DNA from: Methanosarcinales archaeon
GTDB taxonomy: Archaea > Halobacteriota > Methanosarcinia > Methanosarcinales > Methanogasteraceae
Assembly: GCA_030666765.1 (NCBI GenBank)
Contig: DAOUXE010000114.1
Location: forward strand, 1 to 5,314
DNA length: 5,314 nucleotides
Direction: 5' to 3'
Every line of letters begins with the position of its first letter. Position 1 is the stretch's first letter. Under the pieces are notes generated by a model. That model saw only the letters and a list, made by a program, of their open reading frames with translations. It did not search any database and was not told where the DNA came from. Below, in pieces: positions 5,284 through 5,314 of the stretch. A program made the translations under genes and the position numbers.

Positions 5284-5314
5284 GTGCTCACCGAACAATA
5301 AAGTAGCAAAAGTA

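Noticed and set aside
5284..5314. Possible terminator or next-gene promoter after the kinase stop
   Set aside because: Only 31 AT-leaning bases remain before the window ends and no stem, T-run or TATA element stands out.

Overview
The window most likely comes from a euryarchaeon of the methanogen or methane/alkane-oxidiser type (Methanomicrobia/Methanosarcinia, Syntrophoarchaeum or ANME-1-like). This is inferred from an MfnA-type decarboxylase (methanofuran pathway), an archaeal-style PfkB sugar/nucleoside kinase, and a large secreted multidomain protein ending in a dockerin-like module of a sort I associate with these lineages. No rRNA, tRNA or other phylogenetic marker is present, so the assignment is tentative. 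No insertion sequence, CRISPR array, tRNA or prophage gene was seen.

Layout. (1) 1-2079, + strand: the 3' part of a secreted gluzincin metalloprotease (HEYGH plus a downstream SEGWA glutamate), followed by three beta-sandwich (Ig/FN3-like) domains and a C-terminal dockerin-like module. Its start lies left of the window. (2) 2080-2197: a convergent intergenic gap with a G/C-stem hairpin and two small overlapping inverted repeats. (3) 2198-3699, - strand: a two-gene operon in which mfnA is followed by a short O6-alkylguanine-DNA alkyltransferase gene, joined by an ATGA stop/start overlap. (4) 3700-3795: a divergent intergenic region with a candidate 15-codon leader ORF. (5) 3796-4272, + strand: a predicted membrane-anchored (lipoprotein-like) thioredoxin-fold protein with a CxxC motif. 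(6) 4273-4383: a gap with a perfect 8-bp inverted repeat and the kinase ribosome binding site. (7) 4384-5283, + strand: a PfkB-family kinase. The last 31 bases hold nothing recognisable.

How the genes may work together. The mfnA-ogt pair is clearly one transcription unit. The thioredoxin and kinase genes are co-oriented and 111 bp apart and may or may not be co-transcribed. The exported thioredoxin-fold protein could act on disulfides of exported proteins such as the cysteine-rich protease, but that link is inference. Most of the window is ordinary archaeal housekeeping. The points that most deserve a second look are the GC-rich dockerin cassette at the end of the protease, the leader ORF that shares an identical ribosome binding site and spacing with the kinase gene, and the small-structure content of the intergenic gaps.
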